IMG/VR virus record: IMGVR_UViG_3300005253_001731
Location: 416 to 21,497 of that record
DNA: 21,082 nucleotides
Strand: one strand, 5' to 3'
Origin: a virus
Part shown: one piece after another, positions 1-5,564 of the stretch
Layout of the letters: each line of letters opens with the position of its first letter
How positions within the stretch are numbered: the first letter of the stretch is position 1
Notes under the pieces: model-generated
Seen by the model: only the letters and a program-made list of their open reading frames with translations
The model's database searches: none
Told to the model about the DNA's origin: nothing
Program-made: the position numbers and the translations under genes

Positions 1-72
1 GGGCGTGCGACAGTTGGAGCAGGACAGGTAAGTGCCTAGCATATGTATGTGTCCGCATCCAGGTGCGTACAT
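1..72 (-). CDS. partial small zinc-ribbon-like protein (cut by window edge)
   Basis: The start codon shares one base with the TAA stop of the upstream gene (TAATG arrangement) and follows a good ribosome site, AGGAGA. The 24 visible codons read MYAPGCGHIHMLG and so on, with Cys6, His8, His10 and a CSNC pair at 18-21. This spacing suggests a single zinc-binding knuckle like those in many neighbouring small proteins. The gene continues beyond base 1, so length and function are unknown. The coupling and strong ribosome site make it a likely real gene. It is the last visible member of the leftward cluster. Confidence 0.5.
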   Translation of the reverse strand, partial: MYAPGCGHIHMLGTYLSCSNCRTP

Positions 73-254
73 TAGGAGTCTCCTCTCTTGGGTATAGGCT
101 CACGGCTCTCACGCTCAAGCAGGACACCGAATGTATCCGTGGCCTCATCTGCGGCCATTGCGAAATGTGTAGGCACCCAACCCGTCTTGGCGAGGACGTT
201 CAGGTTGCTGGTGACATCCTTCCGTTCTCCGTTGACTATTGTGTACTCCTTCAT
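72..254 (-). CDS. DUF4177-like small protein, 60 aa
   Basis: I chose the ATG at 254 because it follows a GAGAGGAGAGA ribosome site. The longer frame starting at 278 has no such signal and would read through that site. The protein begins MKEYTIVNGE and has the pattern LNxLAKTGW near residues 18-26, then a hydrophobic FGVLLER strand. That resembles the short DUF4177 fold (Tyr-rich strand, LNxLgxxGW helix, final strand), whose function is unknown. It lies one base after the stop of the 145-residue upstream gene and its own stop overlaps the next start, so the three are probably co-translated. The family assignment rests on pattern only. Confidence 0.6.
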   Translation of the reverse strand: MKEYTIVNGERKDVTSNLNVLAKTGWVPTHFAMAADEATDTFGVLLERESREPIPKRGDS

Positions 255-255
255 C

Positions 256-693
256 TCAGTCTCTCCTCTCAGGTACACACGCCGATGTACAAGGCCCGTC
301 GTGACTGCCTACTTCACACCTTGGGTCTGGTTGAGTTTGTTCACATATACTGTCCTCTGTGGCAGTATCCGCCATATACTGTTCAAGATCAGCCGAAGGC
401 TCTACTACGTAGCCTACAGGTCCATCGTCCAGCCCGCAGGCTGCTAGGAACCACTTACGGTTGAAGCCACCTTCGTACTCATGCAATCCTTCGCCCGCAT
501 AGAAAATAGAGTGTTCAACATCACACGTTCGGCAGAAGGGCGGGTTGTCGGCGGCGAAGAGGTCAATGAAGCTCTTAGCTACCCAAGCAAGCCATTGCAT
601 CCGCTCCCGCTCGTTGTCCACCCTTGCCGCTGTTGTATGGTAGGACAGGACACGGGCCACGTCCTCGTAATGCTCCTTGGTGTACCTACTCAC
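256..693 (-). CDS. conserved phage protein of unknown function, 145 aa
   Basis: It starts with GTG at 693 behind GAGGCG and overlaps the end of the upstream gene by 8 bases. The N-terminus, SRYTKEHYEDVARVL, and the central FNRKWFLAACGL match a recurrent type of small actinobacteriophage protein that I know only as hypothetical. A CRTC pair at about 54-57 and several Cys and His residues in the C-terminal 35 residues could bind metal. No enzyme motif is visible. The expected role is early or accessory, given its place in the leftward small-gene cluster. I am confident it is a gene, not about its function. Confidence 0.75.
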   Translation of the reverse strand: MSRYTKEHYEDVARVLSYHTTAARVDNERERMQWLAWVAKSFIDLFAADNPPFCRTCDVEHSIFYAGEGLHEYEGGFNRKWFLAACGLDDGPVGYVVEPSADLEQYMADTATEDSICEQTQPDPRCEVGSHDGPCTSACVPERRD

Positions 694-1117
694 GGTACGC
701 CTCGATTGGCAACTCAGGGAACCAGCGGTTGGCCTGCTTGCGGCTCAGCTTGCAGCCGCGCCTTATAGTCCACTCCACGCAGTCCTCGCTCCTCATGCCA
801 TCGTCTGCTCCTATGTAGGCAGCCCAATCAGCGATGGCGCCTTCGACAGCCGCAATGCAGATGCCTGCACCGTTGGCGTTCCAGTAGGAGTAGTTGAGGA
901 CGCGGAGGTGCTCCACTCCTCGAATGTATGGCAGACCTAGGCTTGGCTGAGAGGGAGGACGCTCAGGGTCCTCGGTCATCATCTCGCGGTCCTGTTCGAC
1001 ATCGCGCCGATGGTCAGCCTCTTGCTGCGCCTGCTCGGCATCGTACCGAGCGGCCTCCTCGGAGGCAATGGCGTCTTCGGGTCCTGGTCCTTTTGTATGT
1101 GATTTCTCACAAGGCAT
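686..1117 (-). CDS. hypothetical protein with Gln/Glu-rich N-terminal helix, 143 aa
   Basis: The start is set at the ATG at 1117 because GAGGAGG lies a proper distance upstream; the longer frame from 1135 would absorb that ribosome site. The first 60 residues are rich in Glu, Ala, Gln and Arg and look helical or disordered. The remaining 80 residues (LPYIRGVEHLRVLNYSYW, then AAVEGAIADWAAYIG) look folded. Cys occurs in a CVEW...RGCKL segment, but no full zinc site is clear. The stop overlaps the GTG of the downstream 145-residue gene. I recognise no family. A 12-base stretch inside it (922-933) recurs beside the leader element at 1904-1915. Confidence 0.65.
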   Translation of the reverse strand: MPCEKSHTKGPGPEDAIASEEAARYDAEQAQQEADHRRDVEQDREMMTEDPERPPSQPSLGLPYIRGVEHLRVLNYSYWNANGAGICIAAVEGAIADWAAYIGADDGMRSEDCVEWTIRRGCKLSRKQANRWFPELPIEAYRE

Positions 1118-1170
1118 GATTAACCTCCTCGTCAATGATTATTAGGTGTGCTCGATGTCCGCCGAACACC

Positions 1171-1329
1171 CTAGTCCCTTTCAGGCGGTATGAACCACTC
1201 GGCTACGGTGTCCCGGGCCTCATCGATGCCGGCCATGTAGCACTCACAGTCATCGAGGTGAGCGTCGAATAGCTCATCGCCGAGTAGACGGCCAAGCCTA
1301 TCATGTAGCCACACTATTAGCCTGTGCAT
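1171..1329 (-). CDS. small acidic hypothetical protein, 52 aa
   Basis: This short frame begins at an ATG that shares its A with the TGA stop of the gene before it (TGATG), a typical coupling arrangement. The product is MHRLIVWLHDRLGRLL followed by an acidic stretch with CEC at 28-30 and a WFIPPERD end. The first 16 residues form an amphipathic or weakly membrane-active helix. No family is recognised. Coupling, sensible composition and the filled gap between genes support it. A 50-base leader separates its end from the next gene start. Confidence 0.6.
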   Translation of the reverse strand: MHRLIVWLHDRLGRLLGDELFDAHLDDCECYMAGIDEARDTVAEWFIPPERD

Positions 1330-1649
1330 CAGTGACACCCTCCTCTATGACCAGGCGAGGCGGGCACCTCGTCTCGGCGCCCTTCGTCGTAATACTCCTT
1401 GTGCCGCATGAACACACCGTACCCGTCCACTGGACACGCCTCGTCGGGCTCACCGGGCTGGCAGATGCAGTGAGGTACATATAGGTCCTTCCATTGAAGC
1501 CCCTCTGCGACCTCGTACCTACCAGACTCGGCCAGGTAGACATACCGAGTCCCACAGGTCCCGCATGGAGGGTACGGCTGTGCCGGGCCAAGGTGGCGGC
1601 GTTGAGGAGCGTATGGTTCTATCCGGGTCCCGTCTTCAGGGCAGAACAT
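1329..1649 (-). CDS. Cys-rich zinc-binding hypothetical protein, 106 aa
   Basis: The ATG at 1649 overlaps the TGA of the upstream gene (TGATG) and is preceded by GAGGAA. The N-terminal 35 residues hold FCPEDG and PPCGTCGTRY, the two halves of a classic zinc ribbon. A second Cys group follows (CIC, then CPVDG). A nucleic-acid or protein-binding role is plausible for such ribbons, but no partner can be inferred. The C-terminus is basic and ends GCH. It sits in a run of three translationally coupled genes (70, 106 and 52 residues). Confidence 0.65.
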   Translation of the reverse strand: MFCPEDGTRIEPYAPQRRHLGPAQPYPPCGTCGTRYVYLAESGRYEVAEGLQWKDLYVPHCICQPGEPDEACPVDGYGVFMRHKEYYDEGRRDEVPASPGHRGGCH

Positions 1650-1861
1650 CAGCGATTCCTCGTCTCCGACGACGGGACTGGGTGACTGAGGGCCATGCCC
1701 CCCTTCTGCGCCATATCATCGGCCTTGGACTCGTATTGGGCCGCATCACCACCATCACCGTCACGCCGTCTACTAATGGCGCGAATCTCAAGGCGCAGTG
1801 CCTCAAGCATACAGCCGAGGCCGTACATCTGCTCCTCCTTGACTATGTCAGGCTCTTGCAT
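1649..1861 (-). CDS. hypothetical helical protein, 70 aa
   Basis: I used the ATG at 1861 behind AGAGAGGAGAA. An open frame extends upstream to 1999, but that stretch is the conserved leader element and has no better start. The protein begins MQEPDIVKEEQMYGLG, then LEALRLEIRAISRRRDGD, which looks like one long amphipathic helix with a charged, disordered tail. It resembles no family I know. It heads a coupled run with the 106- and 52-residue genes and is one of the genes carrying the repeated leader. Confidence 0.55.
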   Translation of the reverse strand: MQEPDIVKEEQMYGLGCMLEALRLEIRAISRRRDGDGGDAAQYESKADDMAQKGGMALSHPVPSSETRNR

Positions 1862-1867
1862 CCGCTT

Positions 1868-1904
1868 CTCCTCTCTACTAAACCGTCCAACTCCACCACC
1901 GAGG
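1868..1904 (-). promoter_or_regulatory. repeated 5'-leader element, copy A
   Basis: On the plus strand this holds the 14-base block TACTAAACCGTCCA (1876-1889), six variable bases and CCACCGAG (1896-1903). The same two blocks with the same six-base gap recur at copy B (3304-3331). The element ends 14 bases before the ATG at 1861 and merges with that gene's ribosome site. It could be a start-associated sequence, a protein-binding site or an RNA element; the sequence alone does not decide. Confidence 0.55.
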
Positions 1905-1988
1905 AATGTATGGCAAATAACAGGCGGGCCTCGCAACACCGAACTCTGAAGGCGTTGACTATGGGCCTCGGTGATGGAGTAGGCAGGT

Positions 1989-2336
1989 CTAGTCCTCAAA
2001 CAGCTTCACCTCGACTCCCTTCTTCCTTGCTATCCCTATCATGTTCGCTGTACCTCGGCTCCGCCTAATGTCATTATGGAACGCAAGCACGAGGTTGGGC
2101 CTTGCATCCAGCATCCACTTGTTCCGTATTGCGCCAGCGGCTCGGCCGAACTGCTCCCACTCAGCAGGGTACACCCTGACCTCAAGACCCATCCGTACGC
2201 CGAGCACACCGGCTATGGTATCGGCTCCCTTGGCAGCGCCGTGTATGATGACGGTATCTGATGGTAGCCGCTCCAACTCTCGCTTAATTGCGGCCCAACC
2301 TATCCAGTGCCTGTCACCGCACACTATGACCTTCAA
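1989..2336 (-). CDS. YspA-like SLOG-family nucleotide-binding protein (DUF2493 type), 115 aa
   Basis: The start is TTG at 2336, ten bases after GGAGGT at the end of the upstream gene. The protein is a compact Rossmann-like fold: MKVIVCGDRHW at the N-terminus, VIIHGAAKGADTIA at 29-42, a VYPAEWEQFGRAAGAIRN segment at 56-71 and SRGTANMI at 93-100. These are the hallmark blocks of the YspA/DUF2493 branch of the SLOG superfamily, which binds nucleotide-derived ligands. The length is normal for a stand-alone domain. The reaction or ligand is unknown. In phages such proteins sit among accessory genes, as here. The family call is firm; the function is not. Confidence 0.85.
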   Translation of the reverse strand: MKVIVCGDRHWIGWAAIKRELERLPSDTVIIHGAAKGADTIAGVLGVRMGLEVRVYPAEWEQFGRAAGAIRNKWMLDARPNLVLAFHNDIRRSRGTANMIGIARKKGVEVKLFED

Positions 2337-2343
2337 CTAATGC

Positions 2344-2448
2344 CTACCTCCATCCTTTGCGCCACAAGTACCTATGGCAGCTAGAACAGTAGCCACCGAA
2401 CCTCTTGCGCCCATGACCACTATTGCATAACCAGTTGCGGCAGGACAT
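2344..2448 (-). CDS. mini zinc-finger protein, 34 aa
   Basis: A short frame between two solid genes, with GGGAGTAG upstream of its ATG and a stop eight bases before the next TTG. The product, MSCRNWLCNSGHGRKRF and onward, is strongly basic. It holds Cys3, Cys8, His12, Cys21, Cys24 and His25, enough for one zinc site. The many Arg and Lys residues suggest nucleic-acid contact, which is inference. Its coding end also supplies the ribosome site for the downstream SLOG gene. No known family is recognised. Confidence 0.6.
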   Translation of the reverse strand: MSCRNWLCNSGHGRKRFGGYCSSCHRYLWRKGWR

Positions 2449-2450
2449 GA

Positions 2451-2642
2451 CTACTCCCTCGACGTGTCCAACGCCATGACGGTGACGCTGATGGCGTGCG
2501 GGGGACCACCTGGGAACGCCGTCTGCTGCACGTACAGGGTGGTAACTGGCGGGTTCTCCTCGGCAGTCTCGTCGGCATCGTAGCGGTACGTCCGCTTCGT
2601 TGGCCTAGTGAACACGAGGGTCACTGTGATAATCTCAGGCAT
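2451..2642 (-). CDS. conserved small phage protein (TVTLxFxxxTKxTxRY family), 63 aa
   Basis: A strong AAAGGAGG site lies before the ATG at 2642. The protein MPEIITVTLVFTRPTKRTYRYD, followed by PPVTTLYVQQTAFPGG and a VTVMAL strand, matches a beta-strand-rich family widespread in actinobacteriophages and annotated only as hypothetical. The typical pattern is a TVTL strand, a TKxTxRY turn, then LYVQKxA. Length is typical. No catalytic residues are apparent. It is two bases from the 34-residue zinc protein downstream. Confidence 0.75.
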   Translation of the reverse strand: MPEIITVTLVFTRPTKRTYRYDADETAEENPPVTTLYVQQTAFPGGPPHAISVTVMALDTSRE

Positions 2643-2658
2643 CGCTGCCTCCTTTCGG

Positions 2659-2766
2659 CTAGTTCCTCTGCTGCTCCACTTTGGAGGCCAGCAGTATCCT
2701 CATGGCTTGGTTGCGCCGCTCCCTGCCGAGCCCACGCAGTAGCTTCTGCAACTCTTTGTAGGTCAT
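2659..2766 (-). CDS. small basic helical protein, 35 aa
   Basis: The ATG follows AGGAGTAAGT, with the ribosome site overlapping the stop region of the upstream membrane peptide. The product is MTYKELQKLLRGLGRERRNQ and on to a LLASKVEQQRN end: one amphipathic helix-turn-helix-like unit, strongly basic. It could bind nucleic acid or be a regulator, but nothing proves this. It fills the space between two supported genes exactly and has a proper start signal. Confidence 0.55.
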   Translation of the reverse strand: MTYKELQKLLRGLGRERRNQAMRILLASKVEQQRN

Positions 2767-2774
2767 ACTTACTC

Positions 2775-2882
2775 CTAGTGGATTGCTCCTACTAGGCTAA
2801 GGAAGACTCCGGCCAGAGCGCCAACCCCGACGACCGCCAAGAGAAATATCTGCCACTTCAGGCTAATATCCTTCGCGCTCAT
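2775..2882 (-). CDS. single-pass membrane peptide, 35 aa
   Basis: The start overlaps the stop of the upstream 54-residue gene (ATGA), so it is probably translated by re-initiation. After a short polar head (MSAKDISLKWQ) residues 12-34 (IFLLAVVGVGALAGVFLSLVGAI) form one hydrophobic helix long enough to span a membrane. There is no signal-peptidase site or lipobox. Phage peptides of this type can be holin-like, superinfection or envelope-acting factors; none can be chosen here. Confidence 0.6.
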   Translation of the reverse strand: MSAKDISLKWQIFLLAVVGVGALAGVFLSLVGAIH

Positions 2883-3043
2883 ACCGCCCTCTCCTTGTGG
2901 CACCATTCGCGTATCATCTCGGCCAGCTCCGCGATGCCCTTTGACTTGACCGTGAGCATCTCCGTGTTGTTCAGTTTGCGGCCGCCATCAGCCTCGAAGA
3001 ACTCCCGAACCACGGATACTGAGCCCTTGCCTTCGCAAGACAT
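2879..3043 (-). CDS. hypothetical protein, 54 aa
   Basis: The ATG at 3043 follows AGGAGGACGGTACA, an excellent ribosome site, and the stop overlaps the next start. The product runs MSCEGKGSVSVVREFFEADGG, then KLNNTEMLTVKSKGIAELAEMIREWCHKERAV. The second half is a predicted amphipathic helix. The initiation context GGTACAATG also occurs at the DUF2786 gene start (5182). I recognise no family. Coupling and start signal make it likely real. Confidence 0.6.
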   Translation of the reverse strand: MSCEGKGSVSVVREFFEADGGRKLNNTEMLTVKSKGIAELAEMIREWCHKERAV

Positions 3044-3050
3044 TGTACCG

Positions 3051-3090
3051 TCCTCCTACTACTCCGTCCGGTGCCGGCCCCAACGCCAAG
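3051..3090 (-). promoter_or_regulatory. repeated 5'-leader element, divergent copy D
   Basis: Plus-strand TACTACTCCGTCCG (3057-3070) aligns with the 14-base block of copies A and B, with ACTCCGTCC in place of AAACCGTCC. The second block is poorly kept (GCCCCAAC at 3077-3084). It lies 13 bases before the ATG at 3043, the same relative position as the other copies. It may be a diverged member; the match is weaker than A-C. Confidence 0.35.
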
Positions 3091-3124
3091 GGGGTGCAAG
3101 ACGTTAGGGCCAACGCTGGAGGGA

Positions 3125-3286
3125 CTAGGCCGCAAAGAGAGGACGTGTAGCGTTGCGGTAGGTGATCGGGTGGATCACCGCGAGATGATTTCGCCTGCAC
3201 TTGCACCGTCCCCAGTAACAACCTGTTTTGGGGTCTAGCTCTACTGATATGAGGCGCCCAGTCCATGCACACTTGACCTTTGCCAT
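3125..3286 (-). CDS. mini zinc-ribbon protein, 53 aa
   Basis: The ATG at 3286 has AGGAGGG upstream and lies just after leader copy B. The product begins MAKVKCAWTGRLISVELDP and contains Cys6, then CYWGRCKC at 23-30 and His34 and His39. This gives one plausible zinc site inside a small beta-ribbon, with a basic C-terminus (TYRNATRPLFAA). No family is recognised. An 80-base gap with leader copy D follows before the next gene. Frame, start signal and composition support a real gene. Confidence 0.6.
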   Translation of the reverse strand: MAKVKCAWTGRLISVELDPKTGCYWGRCKCRRNHLAVIHPITYRNATRPLFAA

Positions 3287-3293
3287 CGTGTCT

Positions 3294-3331
3294 TCCCTCC
3301 TGTTACTAAACCGTCCAGTGCTGCCACCGAG
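3294..3331 (-). promoter_or_regulatory. repeated 5'-leader element, copy B
   Basis: Contains plus-strand TACTAAACCGTCCA at 3304-3317, a six-base gap and CCACCGAG at 3324-3331, identical in both blocks and in spacing to copy A 1.4 kb away. It ends 17 bases before the ATG at 3286. The 117-base stretch from 3287 to 3403 has no other convincing gene. Confidence 0.55.
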
Positions 3332-3403
3332 TACCCGTCCGAGGCTCCACTCACCACAACTACCAGGGCTCGGCAGCAGCGCGGGAAGGTCTAGCCCACC
3401 CAG

Positions 3404-3568
3404 TCACCGTGCTTCGGTGCCTAGACGCTTCACTGTTTGGATAGCCTCGTCTTGGCTATTGCAGGGTATCAATGCCACCTGCGAAAGGTAAGGCTCAGCT
3501 ACCCAGGCAGAAGGCGTCTTATACACCCTACCTAGGTACCTGCCATTTGGTCCTTCAACTCTTTCCAT
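3404..3568 (-). CDS. hypothetical protein, 54 aa
   Basis: The ATG at 3568 is preceded by GAGGGGAG. The product MERVEGPNGRYLGRVYKTPS, then AWVAEPYLSQVALIPCNSQDEAIQTVKRLGTEAR has a strand-strand-helix outline. The EAIQTVKRL helix at the end is like the last helix of small alpha/beta folds. No catalytic or metal-binding pattern is visible. It sits 15 bases after the 87-residue gene and before a non-coding leader. The function is unknown. Confidence 0.6.
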   Translation of the reverse strand: MERVEGPNGRYLGRVYKTPSAWVAEPYLSQVALIPCNSQDEAIQTVKRLGTEAR

Positions 3569-3583
3569 TGACTCGACTCCCCT

Positions 3584-3847
3584 CTAATCCTCGGTCTTAG
3601 TGTCGGGTTCACAGACCTCACAAGCTGAGGCCACAAACTCCGTCCTCACCTCACCGTGACGGTCTAGCTCCTGTCGAACCTCGTCCCAGTTGAGTTGTAT
3701 CACCTTTGGCTTGGAATGGCCACACCGGCAGGTGAGCGTCATGGTAGGTGGGTAGTTCTCCTCAACCCACATTATGCTGGCGTTGAGGTCATCTCGCACC
3801 TTGTCGTACTCAGCTAACTTGGCTCGGTATTCCTCAGTCTGCATCAC
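3584..3847 (-). CDS. hypothetical protein with CxC...CxxC metal-binding pattern, 87 aa
   Basis: Two adjacent start codons are possible: GTG at 3847, nine bases after a full AGGAGGTGAT ribosome site, or ATG at 3844, twelve bases after it. The protein starts with a helical segment (QTEEYRAKLAEYDKVRDDLN), then TLTCRCGHSKPKVI at about 38-51 and a CEVC pair near residue 76. CRCGH plus CEVC make a split zinc ribbon. The acidic end (EPDTKTED) is probably disordered. No known family; likely a real early gene. Confidence 0.65.
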   Translation of the reverse strand: MMQTEEYRAKLAEYDKVRDDLNASIMWVEENYPPTMTLTCRCGHSKPKVIQLNWDEVRQELDRHGEVRTEFVASACEVCEPDTKTED

Positions 3848-3879
3848 TTAGTATCACCTCCTCACACTGATACTGATGA

Positions 3880-4080
3880 TTAGGTGCTGCGCAGTAGTGC
3901 GGTTGCCCTACAACGCTCACAGGCTTGGCGGGTACGAGGTGTAAAGCTGACAGCGGACGTAAGTGCTCCTACTCTCGCCGTACCTGCCTTTATCATCTTT
4001 GTGATATGCTCGTGATCGGCACAGTCGAGGCACTGAACGTGCCTGACTCCGCCTACGAACAGTTCTAGAAACTTCTTCAT
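3880..4080 (-). CDS. small zinc-ribbon-like protein, 66 aa
   Basis: The ATG follows GAGAGGAGA and leader copy C. The protein begins MKKFLELFVGGVRHVQ, then CLDCADHEH at 17-25, a basic middle and CERC near 55-58. Two CxxC pairs about 35 residues apart are the usual ligand layout of a zinc ribbon. The C-terminus is basic (RATALLRST). Function unknown; DNA, RNA or protein binding are all open. A 32-base gap with the strong ribosome site of the next gene follows. Confidence 0.65.
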   Translation of the reverse strand: MKKFLELFVGGVRHVQCLDCADHEHITKMIKAGTARVGALTSAVSFTPRTRQACERCRATALLRST

Positions 4081-4090
4081 CGTGCTGCTA

Positions 4091-4128
4091 TCTCCTCTCT
4101 ACTGTTCGGCTCAGCGCCGCCACCAAGG
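4091..4128 (-). promoter_or_regulatory. repeated 5'-leader element, copy C
   Basis: Plus-strand TACTGTTCGGCTCA (4100-4113), six bases, then CCACCAAG (4120-4127). Block lengths and the six-base gap match copies A and B while the first block has diverged. It lies 19 bases before the ATG at 4080. The rest of 4081-4205 shows no gene that I can support. Confidence 0.45.
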
Positions 4129-4205
4129 AACCACGGTGCGCAGCCATGTTCGGCATCCTAGGCACTGCAAGTACCGCCTCAGCAGCGGCGCTCAACCGAC
4201 CAGCC

Positions 4206-4412
4206 TCATGACATCCTCTCCAATCTTCTACGGAGGCGCTGTTGAGGAGTCAGCAACGTGTCCGCTAGCTGTGCATCTATGAATTGGCGTAAGCCATGTG
4301 TATCCTCTGTCTGAGGGTAGCTTGCTAGCTGTTGCCTCGTGCGCCGAAGGCGAGCAGTAGCCCGTTGCCAATCTTCGTCCTCCCAGAGGCGTCCCGCGGT
4401 CAGTTTACTCAC
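4206..4412 (-). CDS. small basic helical hypothetical protein, 68 aa
   Basis: It starts with GTG at 4412, with a modest GAGG about nine bases upstream inside the end of the preceding short gene. The product is almost entirely helical and rich in Arg, Gln and Leu: DWQRATARLRRTRQQLASY, then GLRQFIDAQLADTLLTPQQRLRRRLERMS. This could be a small DNA-binding or coiled-coil protein. No family is recognised. The weaker start signal lowers certainty compared with its neighbours. Confidence 0.5.
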   Translation of the reverse strand: MSKLTAGRLWEDEDWQRATARLRRTRQQLASYPQTEDTHGLRQFIDAQLADTLLTPQQRLRRRLERMS

Positions 4413-4421
4413 ACTACAGCC

Positions 4422-4496
4422 TCAACTAGGCGCGAACGTCACCATGAACACGACCACTGCCGTCACGAACACTATGTAACCGATTGCGTTCAGCAT
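4422..4496 (-). CDS. possible 24-aa membrane peptide
   Basis: The ATG shares its A with the TAA stop of the DUF2786 gene (TAATG), so it could be translated by re-initiation. The product MLNAIGYIVFVTAVVVFMVTF, then APS, is a single hydrophobic helix with no charged residue. It may be a membrane-inserting peptide. Such a short frame could arise by chance. The coupling and the pure transmembrane composition are the only support. Confidence 0.4.
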   Translation of the reverse strand: MLNAIGYIVFVTAVVVFMVTFAPS

Positions 4497-5182
4497 TACC
4501 TTACCTGCCTCTTCTCCGGCATGATGGACACCGAATCGCCAGCGCCCACACCGGCATTGTACGCTCCGCCATGCACGTAGAACCTGCGCCCGTTCCGCAA
4601 ACTCGGGTAGCGCTCGGTGATGAAGTCGGTGTTCTCCTCGTCGAACGTCACAACCAATGCACGGACGTTCTCCGAGACGCCATCATCGTCCGCTCGTTGC
4701 TGCCTGAGGCGCTCGTCGAGTCTCTGCATGACGCCTCGAATGAAACTCTCCCGCCAATCATTCCTACTGACCCCGTCCGTCCGACCAAGGAACTCCCTTG
4801 CGTCCCAATCGGTGCTCGCAAGACCTGAGATTTGCCCTATCAGCCACAAGGACAACTGGTGGACAACCTTGACGTTGTAAGACCTTCCAATGATGGACAA
4901 CTGGCCCGTGTGCAGGATTACGACCCGACAGTAGTTGTTGCTACCTATCACCGACACCAGTGTCGGTATCCAGCGTTGCCTTGTCAGCCCATCAAACAGG
5001 AACTCCTCAACGCCGCCACCTTGGCCGTCTCCCTCAACATCAGCCATCTCTAGGCCATGCTTGAGTAGGAGTGTGTGAGCCCGCTCCATAGCGAGACTTG
5101 CTTCGGCCTCGGTAGCTCCACCATCCTGAGCCAGACGTAGCAAGGCCTGGAGCCGCTCCATGACCTTATCGTCTACGTCCAT
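4496..5182 (-). CDS. DUF2786 domain-containing protein, 228 aa
   Basis: The start is the ATG at 5182 in the context GAGGATGGCGGTACA. An upstream ATG at 5236 adds only a poor 18-residue extension. Residues 1-50 (MDVDDKVMERLQALLRLAQD, then ATEAEASLAMERAHTLLLKHGLEMADVE) are a clear DUF2786 helical pair. The remaining 170 residues, with WIPTLVSVIGSNNYCRVV, then a WRESFIRGVMQRLDERL helix and FYVHGGAYNAGVGAG near the end, match the usual C-terminal partner region of phage DUF2786 proteins. Biochemical function is unknown. It is the first gene after the leftward promoter and so the likely first early product. Confidence 0.85.
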   Translation of the reverse strand: MDVDDKVMERLQALLRLAQDGGATEAEASLAMERAHTLLLKHGLEMADVEGDGQGGGVEEFLFDGLTRQRWIPTLVSVIGSNNYCRVVILHTGQLSIIGRSYNVKVVHQLSLWLIGQISGLASTDWDAREFLGRTDGVSRNDWRESFIRGVMQRLDERLRQQRADDDGVSENVRALVVTFDEENTDFITERYPSLRNGRRFYVHGGAYNAGVGAGDSVSIMPEKRQVR

Positions 5183-5261
5183 TGTACCGCCATCCTCTTG
5201 CCATCCTTTCTGCTGGCCGTGCCCGACCATACTCACACGGCTCTCAGCGACCTACATATAC

Positions 5262-5291
5262 ATTATACACTAGGTAGCGTGACGTTGTCAA
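5262..5291 (-). promoter_or_regulatory. leftward sigma-70 promoter for the small-gene cluster
   Basis: Reading the minus strand, TTGACA (5291-5286) is followed by 18 bases and a perfect TATAAT (5267-5262). Transcription would start near 5255 and reach the DUF2786 gene at 5182. A second GCTTGACA lies 15 bases further upstream (tandem TGTCAAGC on the plus strand at 5286-5293 and 5301-5308), possibly a repeated activator or repressor site. Confidence 0.8.
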
Positions 5292-5437
5292 GCGTTTTTA
5301 TGTCAAGCTGAGTAGCAATTATGTTCTGACTGAGTACCCGTGCATCTGCATACGCACTTGTACCATACCCTGCAACCGCGCATTGGATAACACGGATTAG
5401 CAATTGACCCAACCGCGCGCAACCTCATCATATACTT

Positions 5438-5454
5438 TTAGCGCTAAGTTTAGC
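5438..5454. promoter_or_regulatory. operator-like TTAGC inverted repeats
   Basis: TTAGCGCTAA (5438-5447) is a perfect 10-base palindrome. With the following GT and TTAGC it makes three TTAGC half-sites (two inward, one more facing back), ending 13 bases before the -35 hexamer of the rightward promoter. The site is AT-richer than its surroundings. The octamer AACCGCGC also occurs twice just upstream, near 5373 and 5410. This looks like a protein-binding site; the binder is unknown. Confidence 0.4.
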
Positions 5455-5467
5455 CTACAACAAGTGC

Positions 5468-5496
5468 TTGACACGTGCCCCACGATTTGATAAGGT
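5468..5496 (+). promoter_or_regulatory. rightward sigma-70 promoter
   Basis: TTGACA (5468-5473), a 17-base spacer, then TAAGGT (5491-5496) with TGA just before it, giving an extended -10 feel. It shares the GCTTGACA form with the other promoters here. It would produce a leader of about 115 bases before the ATG at 5618. Confidence 0.7.
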
Positions 5497-5564
5497 GACT
5501 ATGGTAGTCGTACATTAACAACGAGTCCCAATGCGGTGCCGAGCCAATTTGGGAGCGCACAATA

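Noticed and set aside
1565-2068. 167-residue plus-strand frame
   Set aside because: It runs across three leftward genes and their leader, whose starts and couplings are well supported.
3293-3346. Short frames ending in the leader elements, such as RWQHWTV at copy B and IPRWWSWTV at copy A
   Set aside because: The similar endings follow from the shared DNA blocks; starts are poor and copy C ends differently.
5407-5437. TTGACC with TATACT further on, a possible extra rightward promoter
   Set aside because: The spacing to TATACT is about 21 bases, too long for a sigma-70 promoter.
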